In this document: piece by piece, positions 5,540 through 5,614 of the stretch
Layout: each line of letters opens with the position of its first letter
Numbering within the stretch: position 1 is the first letter of the stretch
Assembly (NCBI GenBank): GCA_013336365.1
Contig: JAAXTT010000099.1
Span: 1 to 5,614, forward strand
Source: Peptococcaceae bacterium
GTDB lineage: Bacteria; Bacillota; Desulfotomaculia; Desulfotomaculales; Desulfocucumaceae
DNA: 5,614 bases
Direction of reading: 5' to 3'
The notes under the pieces: generated by a model
Seen by the model: only the letters and a program-made list of their open reading frames with translations
The model's database searches: none
What the model was told of the DNA's origin: nothing
Position numbers and translations under genes: made by a program

Positions 5540-5614
5540 TTCCTATTCTTCCTTTCATGGGTAATAAAAATTGCCTGCTGAATTAGGCAGGCAATTTTTA
5601 TCAATTTTGCTTCC
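5540..5614 (-). promoter_or_regulatory. thiM 5' leader, probably the 3' part of a TPP riboswitch
   Basis: Read on the - strand the leader begins at the window edge with GGAAGCAAAATTG. The first bases fit the last bases of a TPP (THI-element) aptamer, which commonly ends in a GTAGGGAAGC-like sequence. A terminator hairpin and then the thiM ribosome binding site follow. The aptamer body is outside the window, so the riboswitch itself is inferred from these few bases, from the terminator and from the operon content. Confidence 0.6.
5564..5601 (-). terminator. Intrinsic terminator in the thiM leader (likely riboswitch expression platform)
   Basis: A perfect 15-bp stem (5564-5578 with 5587-5601) surrounds an 8-nt loop (5579-5586). 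On the - strand the GC core GCCTGC/GCAGGC is followed by AATTTTTATT, a good U-tract, ending about 25 nt before the thiM ATG. A terminator between promoter and first gene makes sense only as a conditional attenuator, which fits TPP-dependent premature termination. The A-run on the other side means it could also stop transcripts running the opposite way. Confidence 0.85.

Noticed and set aside
5530..5557. A 9-codon reading frame on the - strand starting at ATG 5557 and overlapping the thiM start, as a regulatory upstream peptide
   Set aside because: Its ATG lies directly before the thiM ribosome binding site and has no clear ribosome binding site of its own; chance is the simpler explanation.

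Overview
This is a thiamine (vitamin B1) gene cluster, most likely from a low-to-moderate GC Firmicute, probably in or near the Clostridia. The pointers are strong AGGAGG-type ribosome binding sites, tightly packed genes, a short clostridial/archaeal-style ThiC, and a leader hairpin of the kind used by Firmicute transcription-attenuating riboswitches. The taxon is an inference; no species is identified.

Layout. Positions 1-57 hold the possible 3' tail of a rightward gene. A perfect 20-bp inverted repeat follows (62-110), with a good sigma-A-type promoter inside it. That promoter probably drives a small, unrecognised, membrane-anchored protein (150-527, + strand). A strong hairpin at 535-576 ends this gene and probably also terminates the leftward thiamine operon, which converges on it. 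Positions 577-776 are AT-rich, without a gene.

The rest of the window is one leftward (- strand) run of six genes. In order of transcription they are thiM (hydroxyethylthiazole kinase), a 99-residue thiamine-binding protein of the MTH1187/YkoF (DUF77) family, thiE (thiamine phosphate synthase), a HAD-family phosphatase, thiD (HMP/HMP-P kinase) and thiC (HMP-P synthase). The first three are separated by 1-3 nt, and thiD and thiC overlap by 4 nt. The two larger gaps (49 and 94 nt) flank the HAD gene.

Upstream of thiM is a perfect 15-bp hairpin with a U-tract (5564-5601). It looks like the terminator of a TPP riboswitch, whose aptamer would lie just past the right edge of the window.

How the genes work together. 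ThiC makes HMP-P from the purine intermediate AIR, and ThiD phosphorylates it to HMP-PP. ThiM phosphorylates salvaged hydroxyethylthiazole, and ThiE joins the two into thiamine phosphate. No de novo thiazole genes (thiG, thiS, thiF, thiH, thiO) are in the window, so this operon pairs de novo pyrimidine synthesis with thiazole salvage. The HAD enzyme may be a dedicated thiamine-phosphate phosphatase or a housekeeping hydrolase, and the DUF77 protein probably binds thiamine or HMP; both roles are inferred from context. I see no wholly new system here. The most useful leads are the HAD and DUF77 proteins, active-site changes in ThiE and ThiM, and signs that the operon is a mosaic.
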